DNA of 64,000 nucleotides from Kingella_B sp963529665 (GCA_963529665.1 CAUSAG010000009.1:14371-78370); one strand, 5' to 3'; positions 1-8,996 are shown, counted from the stretch's first letter. A program made the numbers and translations. The notes: a model not told the origin generated them from the sequence alone.

Positions 1-860
1 CGCCCGCCGCGTATGCTCACCCAATGCACGCAGATGCTGTCTTGCGCTTGGGCGGTGGCGATGATGTCTATGTCTTGCTGTTTGCTGTGTTGGTTTTGGC
101 TGTCGATGAATTGTTTGGATTGCATCACGGCTAGGGCTTGGATTTGGTCGCGCAGTTGGGCAGCGCGTTCAAAGTCTAGCTGCTCGGCGGCGGCGTGCAT
201 GGTGGCTTCCAAATCGCGGGTTAAATCGGCGGTGCGTCCGTTGAGAAAGGCAGTGGCGCGGCGCACTTGCTCGGCATATTCTTCGGCGGAAACCGCGCCC
301 ACGCAGGGGGCGGAGCAGCGTTTGATTTGGGCGAGCAGGCAAGGGCGGTCGCGGTGGGCGAACACGCTGTCTTCGCAGGTGCGCAGTTGGAATACTTTTT
401 GCAAAATTTCTATGCTGTCGCGCACAGCGTAGCCATTGGGATAGGGCCCGAAGTATTGGTTGGGCTTTTTCAGGCTGCCGCGATAGTAGGCAAGCTGGGG
501 GTAGGCGTGTCCACTAATCATCAGATAGGGATAGGATTTGTCGTCGCGAAACAGAATGTTGTATTTGGGCGAGAGCGATTTAATCAGGTTGTTTTCCAAA
601 ATCAGCGCTTCGGCTTCGCTTTGGGTAAGCGTGATTTCTATGCGCGCCACTTGTTTGAGCATAAGCTGGATGCGCGGCGAGTGGTCATTTTTTTGGAAAT
701 AGCTGGATACGCGGCGTTTGAGATTGACCGCCTTGCCGACGTATAACACCGTGCCGTCGGCGGCGATCATGCGGTACACGCCTGCGCTGTTGGGCAGGGA
801 TTTGAGAAAGATTTCTAGGTTGAATTCGGGTTGCGCGATGGGCGGTGGTGTGTGTGGCAT
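1..860 (-). CDS. uvrC: Excinuclease ABC subunit C, UvrC (3' part outside window)
   Basis: Nucleotide excision repair nuclease that makes the two incisions around a lesion bound by UvrB. About 286 N-terminal residues are visible and the gene runs off the left edge. The GIY-YIG nuclease domain opens with GVYRMIAADG and LYVGKAVNLKRR (residues about 20-45). The sequence RCSAPCVGAVS near residue 175 and a UVR motif around LDFERAAQLRDQI (about residue 215) are UvrC hallmarks. The ATG at 858-860 follows a DUS-rich gap. No stop codon interrupts the visible frame. Identity is firm; the RNase H-like and HhH domains cannot be seen. Confidence 0.93.
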   Translation of the reverse strand, partial: MPHTPPPIAQPEFNLEIFLKSLPNSAGVYRMIAADGTVLYVGKAVNLKRRVSSYFQKNDHSPRIQLMLKQVARIEITLTQSEAEALILENNLIKSLSPKYNILFRDDKSYPYLMISGHAYPQLAYYRGSLKKPNQYFGPYPNGYAVRDSIEILQKVFQLRTCEDSVFAHRDRPCLLAQIKRCSAPCVGAVSAEEYAEQVRRATAFLNGRTADLTRDLEATMHAAAEQLDFERAAQLRDQIQALAVMQSKQFIDSQNQHSKQQDIDIIATAQAQDSICVHWVSIRGG

Positions 861-903
861 TTTCAGGCTGCCTATGTTTGCTTTTGGGGATGGAATTATA
901 AAG

Positions 904-949
904 AAAAGGCAGCCCGAAAAACGAAAAAAGGGGTTTTCAGGCTGCTTTT
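904..949. terminator. DUS inverted-pair hairpin
   Basis: AAAAGGCAGCCCGAAAA and TTTTCAGGCTGCTTTT face each other across a short loop. The hairpin lies just downstream of the leftward lipoprotein gene and upstream of uvrC, so it probably ends the lipoprotein transcript. One base departs from the DUS consensus. Confidence 0.5.
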
Positions 950-962
950 GGTTGCTGGCGGC

Positions 963-1823
963 TTAATCAAGCGCAGCGCTTTCTATTGCGCTGTCGGTTT
1001 GTTGTAGTTCGGCTTCCAGCTTGTCTTGAATGCTGTCGCAAGCAATCGGCTGGGCGGCTTCGTTCCAGCAATAGGTGGCGTTGAGTTGCTTGGTGTCGGC
1101 GGCGATTTCGCCTTGAAACATCGCGCTGCCGTTGGGATAGAACACAATGGCGCGGATGGCGTTATTTTGCTCGGAAACAACGGCGGTGATTTGGTTGTTG
1201 TCGTCCAAGATGTAGTTGGTTAAGCCCTTGTCGGCGATTTTTGTCGCCAGCACGGCTTTGCCACGGCGCAGGCTTAAAATCATATCGTCAGACGCGCCTT
1301 GCTTAAAATCGCCAATTTTCGCCACATCGCCGCCACGCGTGAACCACACAATGCGCCCGTTGTTCACATCCGAATCAAACGATTCAATATTGGCATCGTT
1401 TTCCAGCACAAAGGGCGTGGTTTGCGGTGTTTGGCTGCTTTGGTAAAAATCTTGCACCACGCGCTTGCCATCGGTGGTTGTGCCCAGCCATTCGCGGTAA
1501 TAGCCTTCGGTGTTGGGCGCGCTGGCAATTTTGCCGTCGCTGCCGAAGTAATACACCGCTTTCTTTTTGGCGGGGGTGAAGGCGATGCTGCTGGTGTAGG
1601 TTTCGCTGTTGAGCGAGGCGATTTGCTGCCAGCCTGCGGGTAAGCGCAAGGGAAAATCGGCGGCTTTGGGCGCGGTTTGCTGATGCAAGATTTTGTTGGC
1701 ATTGGATTGGGCAAACCCCAGCCATGCGCTAATTTTGCGCACCAGCGCAGCGGCATCATCCGCGTTGCGGCAGCCTGAAAGCGAAAGCGCGCAGAATAGA
1801 ATTAAGGCGGTTTTTTTGAACAT
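963..1823 (-). CDS. Hypothetical lipoprotein
   Basis: Protein of 286 residues with a lipoprotein signal: MFKKTALILFCALSLSGC, lipobox LSGC with Cys18. The mature part contains a repeated-looking YYFGSDGKI / FYPNGSAMFQGEI theme, reminiscent of MORN or toxin-antitoxin lipoprotein repeats, but I do not recognise a family. The open frame extends 27 codons further upstream. That extension reads through a DUS (giving KGSLKKK) and lacks signal-peptide features, so the Met at 1823 is preferred. It is likely anchored in the inner leaflet of the outer membrane or the inner membrane. Function unknown. Confidence 0.75.
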   Translation of the reverse strand: MFKKTALILFCALSLSGCRNADDAAALVRKISAWLGFAQSNANKILHQQTAPKAADFPLRLPAGWQQIASLNSETYTSSIAFTPAKKKAVYYFGSDGKIASAPNTEGYYREWLGTTTDGKRVVQDFYQSSQTPQTTPFVLENDANIESFDSDVNNGRIVWFTRGGDVAKIGDFKQGASDDMILSLRRGKAVLATKIADKGLTNYILDDNNQITAVVSEQNNAIRAIVFYPNGSAMFQGEIAADTKQLNATYCWNEAAQPIACDSIQDKLEAELQQTDSAIESAALD

Positions 1824-1964
1824 GGTGGTATTTTGTAAACAAGAAACAAATGATTTTAACTTTTTTTTCAGGCTGCCCTTAATTTTCGCTTTCTTTCTTA
1901 ACATAAAATAAATTAAAATGCACCGTTTTTTACAAACCTTGTTTTAAATTAACAAAGAGAAATC

Positions 1965-3176
1965 ATGAAACACACAATTCTTGCTGCTGTTATCAGCTTA
2001 TTTGCCGCCAGCCATGCAATGGCTGAAACCATCCCTATGCCCGTAGAAAAACTGGGCGAAGTGCAGGGCGTACCGTTTTACAAAGGCTACGGCTCATCTA
2101 TTGATGCCGACCCCAAAAACCCAAAACGCTTTTACGGCTTAACCGACCGCGGCCCCAACGCCGATGGTGGCAAAAACATCAAAATCTTCTTGCAACCGAG
2201 CTTCACACCCAGCATCGGGCATTTTGAAATCCAAGCCAACGGAACAATCAAAAAACTGCGTGACATTCCATTGAAAGACGCCAATGGCAACCCGCTCACT
2301 GGCTTGCCCAACCCCAAAGGCTACGGCACATCCAAAGAAACGGTGGTGGATGTTAATAAACAGCCCTTGCAACACGAGATAACGGGCATTGACAGCGAAG
2401 GCTTGGCAGTAATGAAAGACGGCACATTCTGGGTGTCCGACGAATACGGCCCGCACATCGTGCATTTTGATCACAACGGCATTGAGCTGGAACGCATGAG
2501 CCCACGCGGCGTGAAAACCAGCGGTCGCCGCCTGCCTGCTGTGTTGGGGCATCTGCGCCCTAATCGCGGCATGGAAGGCTTAACCACCACGCCGAGCAAC
2601 CGCGTGTTGGTGGGCATTATGCAATCTGCCTTACACAACCCCGACAAAGATGCGGTGAAAAACAAATCGGTAACGCGCATTTTGTCGTTTGATTTGGCAA
2701 CGGGCAAAACCAAGCAATATTTGTATCGCCAAGGTGGCGACTATTGGAAAAACTCCGAAATCCGCGCCATTGACGAGCACCGCTTTTTGGTGGACGAACA
2801 CAACGGCAAAGACGTGAAACACGTTTATTTGGTTGATTTGCGCGGCGCCACCGACGTTTCCGACCCCGCCGACAGCGAAAACGGCTTGAAAGTGAACGGC
2901 AAGGCGATTGAAGAAAACACTTGGGAAGAACTCGCCGCTGCGGGCATCAAGCCTGTGAGCAAAGTTTTGGTGAGTGATGTGAAAAAAGACGTAGATTTTC
3001 AATCGTCCAAATTTGAAGGCATGTGGGTCGCCGACGGCGGCAAAACGCTGTGGATTATCAACGACGACGATTTTGGCATTGATTCCAAAGACGATAACAC
3101 CATCGTGCCCAACCGTTTGCCTAACGGCGAAACCGACGCTACGCGCCTGTATCGCATTCCGCTGAACATCAAATAA
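1965..3176 (+). CDS. Secreted esterase-like phytase family protein
   Basis: 403 residues with a Sec signal peptide (MKHTILAAVISLFAASHAMA, cleaved near residue 20). The body matches the esterase-like-activity-of-phytase family (PF13449): FYGLTDRGPNADGG near the N-terminus, EGLAVMKDGTFWVSDEYGP near residue 145, RGMEGL near 200, and NDDDFGID near the C-terminus. Acidic clusters of this kind usually bind calcium in the beta-propeller fold. The protein is probably periplasmic or secreted; the substrate is not predictable. AAAGAGAAATC precedes the ATG as ribosome binding site. It is a stand-alone gene convergent with gyrA. Confidence 0.8.
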   Translation: MKHTILAAVISLFAASHAMAETIPMPVEKLGEVQGVPFYKGYGSSIDADPKNPKRFYGLTDRGPNADGGKNIKIFLQPSFTPSIGHFEIQANGTIKKLRDIPLKDANGNPLTGLPNPKGYGTSKETVVDVNKQPLQHEITGIDSEGLAVMKDGTFWVSDEYGPHIVHFDHNGIELERMSPRGVKTSGRRLPAVLGHLRPNRGMEGLTTTPSNRVLVGIMQSALHNPDKDAVKNKSVTRILSFDLATGKTKQYLYRQGGDYWKNSEIRAIDEHRFLVDEHNGKDVKHVYLVDLRGATDVSDPADSENGLKVNGKAIEENTWEELAAAGIKPVSKVLVSDVKKDVDFQSSKFEGMWVADGGKTLWIINDDDFGIDSKDDNTIVPNRLPNGETDATRLYRIPLNIK

Positions 3177-3186
3177 TCTAACCCTA

Positions 3187-3229
3187 AAAGGCAGCCTGAA
3201 AGCCAGATTGAGCGTTTCAGGCTGCCTTT
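3187..3229 (+). terminator. DUS inverted-pair terminator
   Basis: A perfect 15-base inverted pair (AAAGGCAGCCTGAAA and its complement) starts 11 bases after the stop codon of the phytase-like gene and ends in a T run. Confidence 0.65.
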
Positions 3230-3462
3230 AATGTGCAGCGCGTGTGCTGCGGGCTAAGGTTGTTGCGCAGGGCGCATTGCCCCAACAACGCGCACGCGGT
3301 TTTGCATGGAGGCAGCCTGAAAACGAGTGCGGCACGTTTTAGCCAAGTTCAACGTATCCAAAATGCTGTTTCAGGCTGCCTCTGATAACAGCAAACCCAA
3401 AAAGGCAGCCTGAAAACAAGTTCTCCTCATTTTCAGGCTGCCTATCTTTATCCATCGTTTGT
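3230..3462. terminator. Convergent intergenic region with gyrA terminator
   Basis: Holds two single DUSs (near 3310 and 3370) and a second inverted DUS pair at 3401-3442 that lies directly after the gyrA stop on the minus strand. A GTTGTTG...CAACAAC inverted repeat sits near 3260-3290. No coding signal. Confidence 0.55.
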
Positions 3463-6207
3463 TTACGCTTCGTTATTCTCCGCGCTATCGCCCTCGTTCA
3501 GCGTATCAACATCGGCATTCACATCATCCACTTCATCGCTTTCTGCCACGGGTTCAATGCTCACCAGCGTGGTGCCTTCGTCTAGGTTAATCAGCTTCAC
3601 GCCAGCAGCGGTGCGCCCTGTTTCGCGCACTTGTTCCACTTTGGTGCGAATCAGCACGCCGCCCGATGTAATCAGCATCAAGTCGTCGTTAGGGGCAACC
3701 AATGCCGCGCCGACCAATTCGCCGTTGCGCTCGCCCGTATCGATGGCAATGATGCCTTGTCCGCCTTTGCCTTTGCGCGTGTAATCGGCAATCGGCGTGC
3801 GTTTGCCGTAGCCGTTTTGGGTGGCGGTGAGCACTTGTAAATCGCTGCCGATTTCGGCGGTGAGCAGGCTGACGATGCGGCCGTTTTCAGGCAGCCTCAT
3901 GCCGCGCAGGCCGCCGCTGCCGCGTCCGCTGGGGCGCACGCCTTTGTTGGTTTGCAGGTTGAATTCGGTTTCGCCGCCGTCTTCTTCGTCTTGTTGCAGG
4001 CTGCCTGAAACGTCGTTTTCGGCTTCGTCTTCATCGCCTGCGCCACCCGTCCAATATTCGTTGAAGCGGATGGCTTTGCCCAAGTTGCTGAACAACATGA
4101 TGTCGCTGCTGCCGCTGGTTTTCGCCACGCCCACCAGGCTGTCGCCGTCTTTAAGGGCGATGGCTTTGATGCCTTTGACACTGACGTTTTTAAACGCGGA
4201 CAGCTGCACTTTTTTCACCACACCCATCGCGGTGGCGAAGAAGACGTATTCGTCTTCGGGAAATTCGCGCACCGGCAGGATGGCGGAGACTTTTTCGCCT
4301 TCGTCCAACTGGATGACGTTGTTAATCGGCCGTCCGCGCGAGTTGCGGCCGCCTTCGGGCAGGCGGTACACCTTAATCCAATGGCAACGGCCCAAATTGG
4401 TAAAGCACATCAAATAATCGTGCGTGTTCGCCACAAACAGGGTTTCGATGAAGTCTTCGTCTTTGGTGGCGGCCGCCTGTTTGCCGCGCCCGCCGCGTTT
4501 CTGCGCTTGGTAATCGCTGGTGGGCTGGGTTTTGATGTAGCCGCCGTGGGTAAGCGTAACCACCATTTCGCGCGGCGGAATCAGGTCTTCGTCGGCAATG
4601 TCGCCGCCGCCGAACGGGTTGATTTCGCTGCGCCGTTCGTCGCCGAACTGGGTTTGCATTTCCACCAGTTCGCTCTCGATGATTTGGCGCACGCGTTCGG
4701 GTTTGGCCAGAATGTCCAGCAAGTCCATAATAATATCCATTAAAGACTTGTATTCTTTCACGATTTCGTCTTGGTCCAGGCCGGTCAGGTTGCGCAGGCT
4801 CATGCGCAGAATGGCGCGCGCCTGTTCGTCCGACAGCCAGTAGCCGTCTTTTTTCAGTCCCCTGCTTTCAGGCAGCCATTCGGGGCGGGCCAAAGTCAAA
4901 TCCAAGTCGCTGCGGCTCAACATTTCACTCACCAAAGCAGACTGCCATGCACGCCCCATCAGGGCTTCGCGCGCGGTATCCACGTCGGACGAGGCCTTAA
5001 TCAGCGCAATCATTTCGTCAATATTGGACAACGCAACGGCCTTGCCTTCGGCGATATGCCCTTCGGCGCGCGCTTTTTTCAGGCGGAACAGGGTGCGGCG
5101 CGTGACGACTTCGCGGCGGTGGCGCAGGAACTCGTTCAAAATCTGCTTCAAATTCAGCAGGCGCGGCTGGCCGTCCACCAGCGCAACCATGTTGATGCTG
5201 AACGTGTCTTGCAGCTGGGTGAGTTTGTATAGCTGGTTCAGCACTACTTCGGCGTTTTCGCCGCGTTTAAGTTCGATGACGATGCGCGTGCCGTCTTTGT
5301 CGGATTCGTCGCGCAGTTCGGCAATGCCTTCCACGGTTTTCTCGCGCACCAGCTCGCCGATTTTTTCCACCAGCTTGGATTTATTCACCTGATACGGGAT
5401 TTCATCGACCACAATCGCTTCGCGCTCGCCGTTTTTGCCGATGGGTTCGATGTGCGATTTGCTGCGGATGACCACGCGGCCGCGGCCGGTCTGGTAGCCC
5501 GCGCGGATGCCGGTTAGGCCGTAAATGGTGGCGCCGGTGGGGAAATCGGGGGCTTTGACGATATCGATGAGTTCGTCGATGCCGGTGTCCGGGTCGTTCA
5601 GGAGTTTCAGGCAGCCTGCAAGTGTGTCGCGCAGGTTGTGCGGCGGAATGCTGGTGGCCATGCCCACGGCGATGCCTTCGGAGCCGTTTACCAACAGGGC
5701 GGGGAAGCGTGTGGGCAGCACCAGCGGTTCGCGTTCGCTGCCGTCGTAGTTGTCGCCGAAATTGACGGTTTCTTCTTCAATGTCGGCCAGCATTTCGTGG
5801 GCGATTTTCGCCATGCGGATTTCGGTGTAACGCATGGCTGCGGCGGCGTCGCCGTCCACCGAGCCGAAGTTGCCCTGTCCGTCCACCAGCATATAGCGCA
5901 TGGAAAACGGCTGCGCCATGCGGACGATGGTTTGGTACACCGCGGAATCGCCGTGCGGGTGGTATTTACCGATAACGTCGCCGACCACGCGGGCGGATTT
6001 TTTGTATGCGCTGTTCCAGTTGTTTTTCAGCTCGTGCATGGCGTAAAGCACGCGGCGGTGCACGGGTTTCAGGCCATCGCGCACATCGGGCAGCGCGCGC
6101 CCGACGATGACGGACATGGCGTAGTCCAGATAGGACTTTTTCATCTCGTCTTCAAGGCTGACGGGGATGGTTTCTTTGGCAAATTGGTGGTCGGTTGTGT
6201 TGGTCAT
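3463..6207 (-). CDS. gyrA: DNA gyrase subunit A
   Basis: 914 residues, close to the length of Neisseria GyrA. The breakage-reunion domain has AAAMRYTEIRM with catalytic Tyr127. The quinolone region reads HPHGDSAVYQTIVRMAQ. Ser88 (E. coli Ser83 position) is wild type, but the E. coli Asp87 position is Gln92 (codon CAA). The GyrA box appears as QKRGGRGKQ near residue 570. The C-terminal pinwheel contains an acidic, Glu/Asp-rich insertion around GAGDEDEAENDV (about residue 730), and the tail is also acidic. Several DUS-derived stretches are embedded in the frame. The gene is monocistronic and convergent with the phytase-like gene. Confidence 0.98.
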   Translation of the reverse strand: MTNTTDHQFAKETIPVSLEDEMKKSYLDYAMSVIVGRALPDVRDGLKPVHRRVLYAMHELKNNWNSAYKKSARVVGDVIGKYHPHGDSAVYQTIVRMAQPFSMRYMLVDGQGNFGSVDGDAAAAMRYTEIRMAKIAHEMLADIEEETVNFGDNYDGSEREPLVLPTRFPALLVNGSEGIAVGMATSIPPHNLRDTLAGCLKLLNDPDTGIDELIDIVKAPDFPTGATIYGLTGIRAGYQTGRGRVVIRSKSHIEPIGKNGEREAIVVDEIPYQVNKSKLVEKIGELVREKTVEGIAELRDESDKDGTRIVIELKRGENAEVVLNQLYKLTQLQDTFSINMVALVDGQPRLLNLKQILNEFLRHRREVVTRRTLFRLKKARAEGHIAEGKAVALSNIDEMIALIKASSDVDTAREALMGRAWQSALVSEMLSRSDLDLTLARPEWLPESRGLKKDGYWLSDEQARAILRMSLRNLTGLDQDEIVKEYKSLMDIIMDLLDILAKPERVRQIIESELVEMQTQFGDERRSEINPFGGGDIADEDLIPPREMVVTLTHGGYIKTQPTSDYQAQKRGGRGKQAAATKDEDFIETLFVANTHDYLMCFTNLGRCHWIKVYRLPEGGRNSRGRPINNVIQLDEGEKVSAILPVREFPEDEYVFFATAMGVVKKVQLSAFKNVSVKGIKAIALKDGDSLVGVAKTSGSSDIMLFSNLGKAIRFNEYWTGGAGDEDEAENDVSGSLQQDEEDGGETEFNLQTNKGVRPSGRGSGGLRGMRLPENGRIVSLLTAEIGSDLQVLTATQNGYGKRTPIADYTRKGKGGQGIIAIDTGERNGELVGAALVAPNDDLMLITSGGVLIRTKVEQVRETGRTAAGVKLINLDEGTTLVSIEPVAESDEVDDVNADVDTLNEGDSAENNEA

Positions 6208-6311
6208 ACGAGCGTTTTGCTGGGGTCAAAAAGAGAGTAATTTTAGCATAAAATGTGGGAGCTTAGGTTGGTTGTAAAACAATGGGTTAGGGTGGAATTT
6301 GGGGATGTGAG

Positions 6312-6355
6312 AAAAGGCAGCCTGAAAACGCAAAATATGCTTTCAGGCTGCTTTT
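6312..6355. repeat. DUS inverted pair upstream of gyrA
   Basis: AAAAGGCAGCCTGAAA and TTTCAGGCTGCTTTT flank a 13-base loop about 105 bases upstream of the gyrA start. No leftward gene ends here, so it is a DUS hairpin without an obvious terminator role. Confidence 0.6.
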
Positions 6356-6380
6356 ATGGGTTGTGGCAGCCTGAAACGGT

Positions 6381-6464
6381 ATGGAGCGGCGACGGCTCGT
6401 CGCCAAGGGCTTCAAACAGAGCATGGCTGGTTTGCAAGATGTCGGCGAGCCGCCGACGCTCCAT
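6381..6464. repeat. Imperfect inverted repeat, MITE-like
   Basis: ATGGAGCGGCGACGGCTCG at the left end is mirrored by CGAGCCGCCGACGCTCCAT at the right end, enclosing about 40 bases. The element is 84 bases long, non-coding and flanked by DUSs. It resembles a small non-autonomous palindromic element; no second copy was noticed in the window. Confidence 0.5.
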
Positions 6465-6559
6465 TGGGGTATTTTCAGGCTGTCTTTGTTTACAGGATAA
6501 GGCAGCCTGAAAATGGGTTGGTGCTTTGTGGTAAGCATCCGATTAGCTTTAACCATGCG

Positions 6560-6800
6560 TCTCGTGCCGACGGGGCACTTACTTTTCTTTGCTTCGCCAA
6601 AGAAAAGTAAGCAAAAGAAAGGCGACCCCGACGTGCAGGTCTGCTTCGCAGACTTCCCTCACTCCACATCCTTTTTTCGGCGCGTGCGAACTAGTCGCGC
6701 TGCGCGCGCCGTCGGACAACGCACGCTTGTTTCCGAAAAAAGAATGCTCCGTTCGGCTGGACGTAGGGGAGTGGGCAGTAGTCTCAAACGTTTGTGATGG
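6560..6800. repeat. Palindrome-rich non-coding element
   Basis: Contains a perfect 14-base stem, CTTACTTTTCTTTG at 6578-6591 against 6598-6611, with loop CTTCGC. GTCTGC/GCAGAC pairs around TTC near 6641-6655. TTTTTTCGG...CCGAAAAAA forms a longer inverted pair near 6670-6740. Open frames exist on both strands but have low-complexity shadow composition. I read it as a structured repeat rather than a gene. Confidence 0.45.
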
Positions 6801-6807
6801 ATTGACC

Positions 6808-6853
6808 AAAAAGGCAGCCTGAAAATTGGAAAATGGTTTTCAGGCTGCCTTTG
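6808..6853 (-). terminator. DUS inverted-pair terminator of the nitroreductase gene
   Basis: AAAAAGGCAGCCTGAAAA pairs with TTTTCAGGCTGCCTTT. It lies 9 bases past the leftward nitroreductase stop codon. Confidence 0.65.
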
Positions 6854-6861
6854 GCTGGGAT

Positions 6862-7530
6862 TTATTCCAACCAAGTAACCACTTCCGCCGCGGCTTTGCG
6901 CGCTTTGGGTGCAATATCTTGGGCGCGGTAGCCAAAGGTTACGGCAACGGACACGCCCCATTCGGCGGGGTCAAACGCGCCTGTTTCGGCGAGGGTGCGG
7001 TTCATTTCGTCGTAGTTGAAACCTTCAATGGGGCAGCTGTCTATGCCGATTAGGGCGGCGCCCGTCATCATGTTGGCAAGGGCGATGTAGGTTTGCTTGC
7101 TGCACCAGTCAAACAGGGTGCGCTCGTTGTCTAGCAGATGGGCATCATCGGCTTGGAAGTTTTGGTATTTGGCGAGCGTTTTGCTGATGGTTTCGGGGTC
7201 GGTTATGCCGCGCCGTTGGATGCCTTCTAGCATAAAGGGGCTGTCGTAGCGGGCGTTTTTCTTGGCGAGGATAACGACAATATGGCTGGCAGTATCCAGC
7301 GTGCTCGCCATGCCCCATGCGAAGGGTTTGAGTTTTTGGCGCAGCTCGGGGTTTTGCACAACGAGGAATCGCCACGGCTCGCTGCCGACGGAGCTGGGCG
7401 ATAGGCGGGCGAGTTCTAGGATGTAGTTGAAATCTTCGGCGCTGATTTTGCGGCTGGGGTCGTAATGGCGGCAGGATTTGCGGTATTGGTAGGCGGGGAG
7501 AATTTGCTCGCGGGTGAAAAATGTAGTCAT
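6862..7530 (-). CDS. Nitroreductase family NAD(P)H oxidoreductase
   Basis: 222-residue FMN enzyme of the NfsB/YdgI-like nitroreductase superfamily. The FMN phosphate-binding motif YRKSCRHYDP lies near residue 16, followed by LARLSPSSVGSEPWRFLVV (residues about 39-57), the classic substrate/FMN loop. The C-terminal AVTFGYRAQD is also typical. It likely reduces nitroaromatics or quinones in the cytoplasm. A single gene, divergent from the ClC channel. The ATG has AGAAAGAAG upstream as ribosome binding site. Substrate cannot be inferred. Confidence 0.88.
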   Translation of the reverse strand: MTTFFTREQILPAYQYRKSCRHYDPSRKISAEDFNYILELARLSPSSVGSEPWRFLVVQNPELRQKLKPFAWGMASTLDTASHIVVILAKKNARYDSPFMLEGIQRRGITDPETISKTLAKYQNFQADDAHLLDNERTLFDWCSKQTYIALANMMTGAALIGIDSCPIEGFNYDEMNRTLAETGAFDPAEWGVSVAVTFGYRAQDIAPKARKAAAEVVTWLE

Positions 7531-7655
7531 GTTGCTTCTTTCTACGTTGGGGTTGAAAAGGGGGATTATAGTTGCGGCAGCCTGAAATGGGCGAATAAGT
7601 GATTTTCAGGCTGGCTTTGCATACAATAGGCGCTTTTTGTGAATGGGATGATGTG

Positions 7656-8918
7656 ATGGATGCGCGGGATTTTTCGCTGCGTTTGACGGTGGCGCTGTTG
7701 CTAACGGGGGTGTTGGCGGGCTTGGTGGGGATTGGGTTTACACATTTGTTGCACGCGGTGCAGCAATGGGTGTTTTATGGCGGCTGGGCAACGGGGCACG
7801 TTTCGTTTCGTGAATTGGTGGCGCAGGCTTCGGCGCAGCGGCGCTTGGTGGCGTTGCTGGCGTGTGGCGCGGTGGTGGGGGTGTGTTGGACGCTGTTGCA
7901 AAAATATGGCGCGCCGTTGTTGGAAGTGAAAACGGCGGTGCGGCAGCCTGAAAAAGATATGCCAGTGAAAATGACGGCGTGCCATGCGATTTTGCAGATT
8001 ATTACGGTGGGGATGGGCTCGCCTTTGGGGCGGGAAGTTGCGCCGCGTGAGATGAGTGTGGCGCTGGCAACGCCGTTGTCGGGCTGGTTGCGCTTGTCGC
8101 CCGCGCAAAAGAGCGTGGTGTTGGCGTGCGCTTCGGGGGCGGGTTTGGCGGCGGTGTATAACGTGCCGTTGGCGGCGACGGTGTTTGTGTTGGAAACGCT
8201 GCTGGCAGCTTGGTCGGTGCCGATGGTGTTGGCGGCGTTGTTGGCTTGCGGCGTGGCAGTGTTGGTGGTGCGCGTGGGGCTGGGCGATACGGTGCAATAC
8301 GCGCATTTGCCGAATTTGGAAAATGTGGCGTTTGATGCGCCGTTTTTGGCTTGGGCGGCGGTGTGCGGCGTGTTGATTGCGCTGGGCGTGAATGCGTTTG
8401 CGTGGAGCAATGGCAAGCTGCCGAAGCTGAACAAGGCGAGCTGGAAAATGCTGCCGATTGCGCTGCTGTCGTTTGCGGCGATTGGGGCGATGGGGATGTG
8501 GCAGCCTGAAATCTTGGGCAACGGCAAGGCGGGCAATCAGCTGAGTTTTGCCGACGCGCTCACTTGGCAAACGGCGTTGGCACTGCTGGCAACCAAATGG
8601 GCGGCGGTGCTGCTGGCAACGGTGGCGGGGGCGTATGGCGGGCGGATTACGCCGTCGATGATGCTGGGCGGGATGATAGCGTTTGCCAGCGCGGTGGCTT
8701 GGAATGCGCTGTTGCCGCCGATTTCGGCTGGGGCGGCGGCGTTTGTGGGCGCAACGGTGTTTTTGGGCTTGGCGCAGAATATGCGGCTAACGGCGATTGT
8801 GTTTATGCTGGAATTGTCGCGGTTGAGCACGGCGTTTTGGCTGCCTGTTTGCGTGTGCATGGGGGTGGCGATGGGGGTGCAGATGGTTTGGGCGCGACGG
8901 CGGATGGGGGCAGCCTGA
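7656..8918 (+). CDS. ClC-family chloride channel/transporter, no CBS domains
   Basis: 420-residue polytopic membrane protein. Three ion-pathway motifs are visible: GMGSP (119-123), GREVAP (125-130) with the gating glutamate Glu127, and GGRITP (328-333). In the stretch FVLETLL, Glu180 matches E. coli ClC-ec1 Glu202, while the internal proton glutamate (ec1 Glu203) is Thr181; this could mean channel-like or altered coupling. A longer frame from 7599 adds 19 residues that partly read through a DUS, so the start at 7656 is chosen. The stop codon TGA lies inside a DUS. No cytoplasmic CBS pair. Confidence 0.85.
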   Translation: MDARDFSLRLTVALLLTGVLAGLVGIGFTHLLHAVQQWVFYGGWATGHVSFRELVAQASAQRRLVALLACGAVVGVCWTLLQKYGAPLLEVKTAVRQPEKDMPVKMTACHAILQIITVGMGSPLGREVAPREMSVALATPLSGWLRLSPAQKSVVLACASGAGLAAVYNVPLAATVFVLETLLAAWSVPMVLAALLACGVAVLVVRVGLGDTVQYAHLPNLENVAFDAPFLAWAAVCGVLIALGVNAFAWSNGKLPKLNKASWKMLPIALLSFAAIGAMGMWQPEILGNGKAGNQLSFADALTWQTALALLATKWAAVLLATVAGAYGGRITPSMMLGGMIAFASAVAWNALLPPISAGAAAFVGATVFLGLAQNMRLTAIVFMLELSRLSTAFWLPVCVCMGVAMGVQMVWARRRMGAA

Positions 8919-8949
8919 AAATGCGGTTATTGGGTTTTCAGGCTGCCTT
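8907..8949 (+). terminator. DUS inverted pair overlapping the ClC stop codon
   Basis: GGGGCAGCCTGAAAA pairs with TTTTCAGGCTGCCTT. The TGA at 8916-8918 that ends the ClC gene is part of the first DUS. Confidence 0.55.
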
Positions 8950-8996
8950 GCTTGGCTTTTGCCTGCCTGCGCCGCGCTTATTTTGCCAACGCCACT

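Noticed and set aside
3230..3462. DUS clusters as a possible CRISPR-like array
   Set aside because: The repeats are the 12-mer uptake sequence in both orientations with irregular spacing, and no cas genes are present.
6513..6809. Several 70-100 codon frames on both strands upstream of the nitroreductase
   Set aside because: They read through palindromes (AKEK, FFASPKKSKQKK); no start signals or domains. Treated as a structured repeat.
7701..8570. 289-codon minus-strand open frame inside the ClC gene
   Set aside because: It is Arg/His/Gln-rich with no recognisable domain and is antisense to a clear membrane-protein gene. It is a shadow of GC-rich third positions.
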